This document shows positions 62,846 through 64,000 of a DNA stretch of 64,000 nt, piece by piece. A program made the translations under genes and the position numbers. Numbering within the stretch: the first letter of the stretch is position 1; every line of letters starts with the position of its first letter. The notes under the pieces were generated by a model that was given only the letters and a program-made list of their open reading frames with translations, was not told where the DNA came from and searched no databases. Origin of the DNA: Gimesia benthica (lineage in GTDB: Bacteria; Planctomycetota; Planctomycetia; Planctomycetales; Planctomycetaceae); the NCBI RefSeq assembly GCF_009720525.1, contig NZ_CP043930.1, forward strand, positions 4,000,501 through 4,064,500, given 5' to 3'.

Positions 62846-63574
62846 TTATGGTGCTGCCGGGAATGGCTGGTTGCGTTCGAATGTGTAATTCCAGAAGATT
62901 GGGTACTCGATTGTGTTGTTGTTAATGCGTCGCGGGTTCCCCTGACGGATGACACGGCGGTCCAGCTTTTCGAAGTCTGCAAGATGTGCCAGTGGTGAGT
63001 CAGGTGTCGGATATCGCAGCAGGCCGACGCGTCGCCCGCTCTGCTGAATCGTGACGACGCTCGTCTCTGTGAGTTGCTGCTTCTGAAATCGTCCCGTGAT
63101 CGTCGCCAGATGCGCAAACGTTGGTCCACCGGTTCCGGTGGTCGAGAGCTGCGATTCGTAGTCCAGGATGTAGGGGTCGCCGTTCACGCCGACTGACGTG
63201 TCGTAGAGGTATGCAGCCTCCAGCACGATCTGATACTGACGACGGTTCACCAGTTCCCCTGGGGCCGCTCCTCGCTCGAAGCTCGGCGGTTTCACGACGC
63301 GAACACCGTAGAGTGTCTGATCGCTTTGAATGTTGAGAACTTTCGTCGCCCCGGACTGCCAGAGGATGTTTCCGTTCTGTCTCGCGTAAGCATTCGACAG
63401 TGCCGCCTGCTTCGTGAGCAGGTCAGCTAGCGAGTCACCCTGCAGAATACCGGCGATCGTTAAAGTAATGCTCTCACCGTAGACGAAGCCGGACGGGTTC
63501 TCCAAGCCGCGTTTCGCGACGTCAACGGTCACTTCGTATTCAGCGTGGGAGTAGTTGTTGTACGTGAAGATCAT
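62846..63574 (-). CDS. hypothetical tail protein, distal-tail-like
   Basis: 242 residues. FTYNNYSHAEYEVTVDVAKR then GFVYGESITLTIAGILQGDS at the start and LVNRRQYQIVLEAAYLYD in the centre. The N-terminal beta sandwich with a following loop is like distal-tail proteins of siphophages, but no family is claimed. The ATG overlaps the stop of the upstream gene by ATGA. Confidence 0.6.
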   Translation of the reverse strand: MIFTYNNYSHAEYEVTVDVAKRGLENPSGFVYGESITLTIAGILQGDSLADLLTKQAALSNAYARQNGNILWQSGATKVLNIQSDQTLYGVRVVKPPSFERGAAPGELVNRRQYQIVLEAAYLYDTSVGVNGDPYILDYESQLSTTGTGGPTFAHLATITGRFQKQQLTETSVVTIQQSGRRVGLLRYPTPDSPLAHLADFEKLDRRVIRQGNPRRINNNTIEYPIFWNYTFERNQPFPAAP

Positions 63575-64000
63575 GGACTATAGTACCCCCGCATCAACTC
63601 ACTGTTATTGACCGCTTCCTTTAGTCGTTCGTTACTTCCATATACTGCGTCGAGTAATCCCAGCAGGGCTTGTTCGACTCCAACTCCGGATTGTGTGACC
63701 TGATCGGTAGCATTCCCTATTTTTTGTTGTGGATTCTGCTCTTTTCCTTGAGCTTCTTGGCTAAGTGAATTGTCAAGAAAGAATGATGCTGCAGCAGTGG
63801 CCGCGCCGCTTGTTCGCAGGAGTCGATGAAGCTCGCTACCTGTAATACTGTCCGAGCTAGTGTACTCTCCCACAACGTCTTTAAAGTGACCGAAAACACT
63901 TTTAGACTCAGGAATATTATCGACCCGGTTTTGCTCAACCTGTTTTTGACGACGATCATCATCAACCTGCTGTTGGGCTGCGATCTGCTCCTGATTCAGC
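63571..64000 (-). CDS. tape-measure-like tail protein, C-terminal part (partial)
   Basis: The minus frame is open to the window end. 142 codons are seen, starting in the middle of a Gln-rich helical region (LNQEQIAAQQQVDDDRRQKQ), then KSVFGHFKDVVGEYTSSD, RLLRTSGAATAAASFFLD and AVNNSELMRGYYSP. The helical Gln/Ala make-up and the place directly upstream of tail genes fit the end of a tape measure protein, which fixes tail length. The rest lies outside the window. Confidence 0.55.
   Translation of the reverse strand, partial: LNQEQIAAQQQVDDDRRQKQVEQNRVDNIPESKSVFGHFKDVVGEYTSSDSITGSELHRLLRTSGAATAAASFFLDNSLSQEAQGKEQNPQQKIGNATDQVTQSGVGVEQALLGLLDAVYGSNERLKEAVNNSELMRGYYSP

Noticed and set aside
1..64000. 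CRISPR arrays, tRNA or rRNA genes
   Set aside because: No regularly spaced repeats or cloverleaf/rRNA sequence was noticed on reading; no tRNA scan could be run.

Overview
The window looks like chromosome of a planctomycete, probably a Gimesia-like member of the Planctomycetaceae. This is inferred from gene content and recalled family knowledge, with no marker-gene search. The signs are a large PVC-type dehydrogenase with HEAT repeats and a C-terminal CxxCH cytochrome domain next to a secreted sulfatase, an ECF sigma / Ser-Thr kinase / FHA cluster, a Tat-exported Gfo/Idh oxidoreductase, many lone small proteins, and a 32-residue very basic protein of a kind I recall from planctomycetes.

Region 1 (1-4760, minus strand) is a nitric-oxide / efflux operon read leftwards: MerR-type regulator, quinol-type NO reductase, a 51-residue DUF542-like peptide, a cupin, an HlyD-type adaptor and an ABC permease cut by the window edge. 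Several genes overlap by ATGA. A textbook MerR promoter with a 20-bp spacer and a perfect 8-bp inverted repeat sits in front, and the regulator has the three cysteines of mercury-type MerR at the same spacing (35 and 9).

Region 2 (about 4.9-27.1 kb) is a visibly AT-richer accessory island. It holds many short orphan genes (ankyrin, LRR, TPR, S1, acetyltransferase, unknowns), some broken. Two insertion sequences, one IS3-family and one IS256-family, each split a gene. In both cases removing the element plus one target duplication restores a continuous reading frame. In the middle lies a RuvB-like ATPase / helix-turn-helix protein / tyrosine recombinase set that looks like the core of a mobile element. 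The right edge coincides with a comM (yifB) gene cut before its Walker A motif.

Region 3 (about 28-53.3 kb) is more ordinary backbone with higher GC: the ECF/kinase/FHA signalling cluster, a dipeptidase, DUF423, PfpI, TauE, DprA, a methyltransferase, a DUF455 ferritin-like protein, a HAD protein, the sulfatase and the dehydrogenase. A short LexA-type DNA-binding protein has its protease domain replaced by a CsrA-like tail. At 51.1-52.6 kb one oxygenase gene has a 1-base frameshift, and the next gene is interrupted by two in-frame TAA codons lying in an identical 12-mer.

Region 4 (53.3-64.0 kb, minus strand) is a tail-type cluster of a prophage or phage-derived particle. It reads leftwards from a tape-measure-like protein (cut by the window end) through tail proteins, a 973-residue repeat/LamG protein and a Gly/Tyr-rich protein, to a two-domain glycosyltransferase and a methyltransferase that overlap by 4 bases. 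No tRNA, rRNA or CRISPR array was seen.
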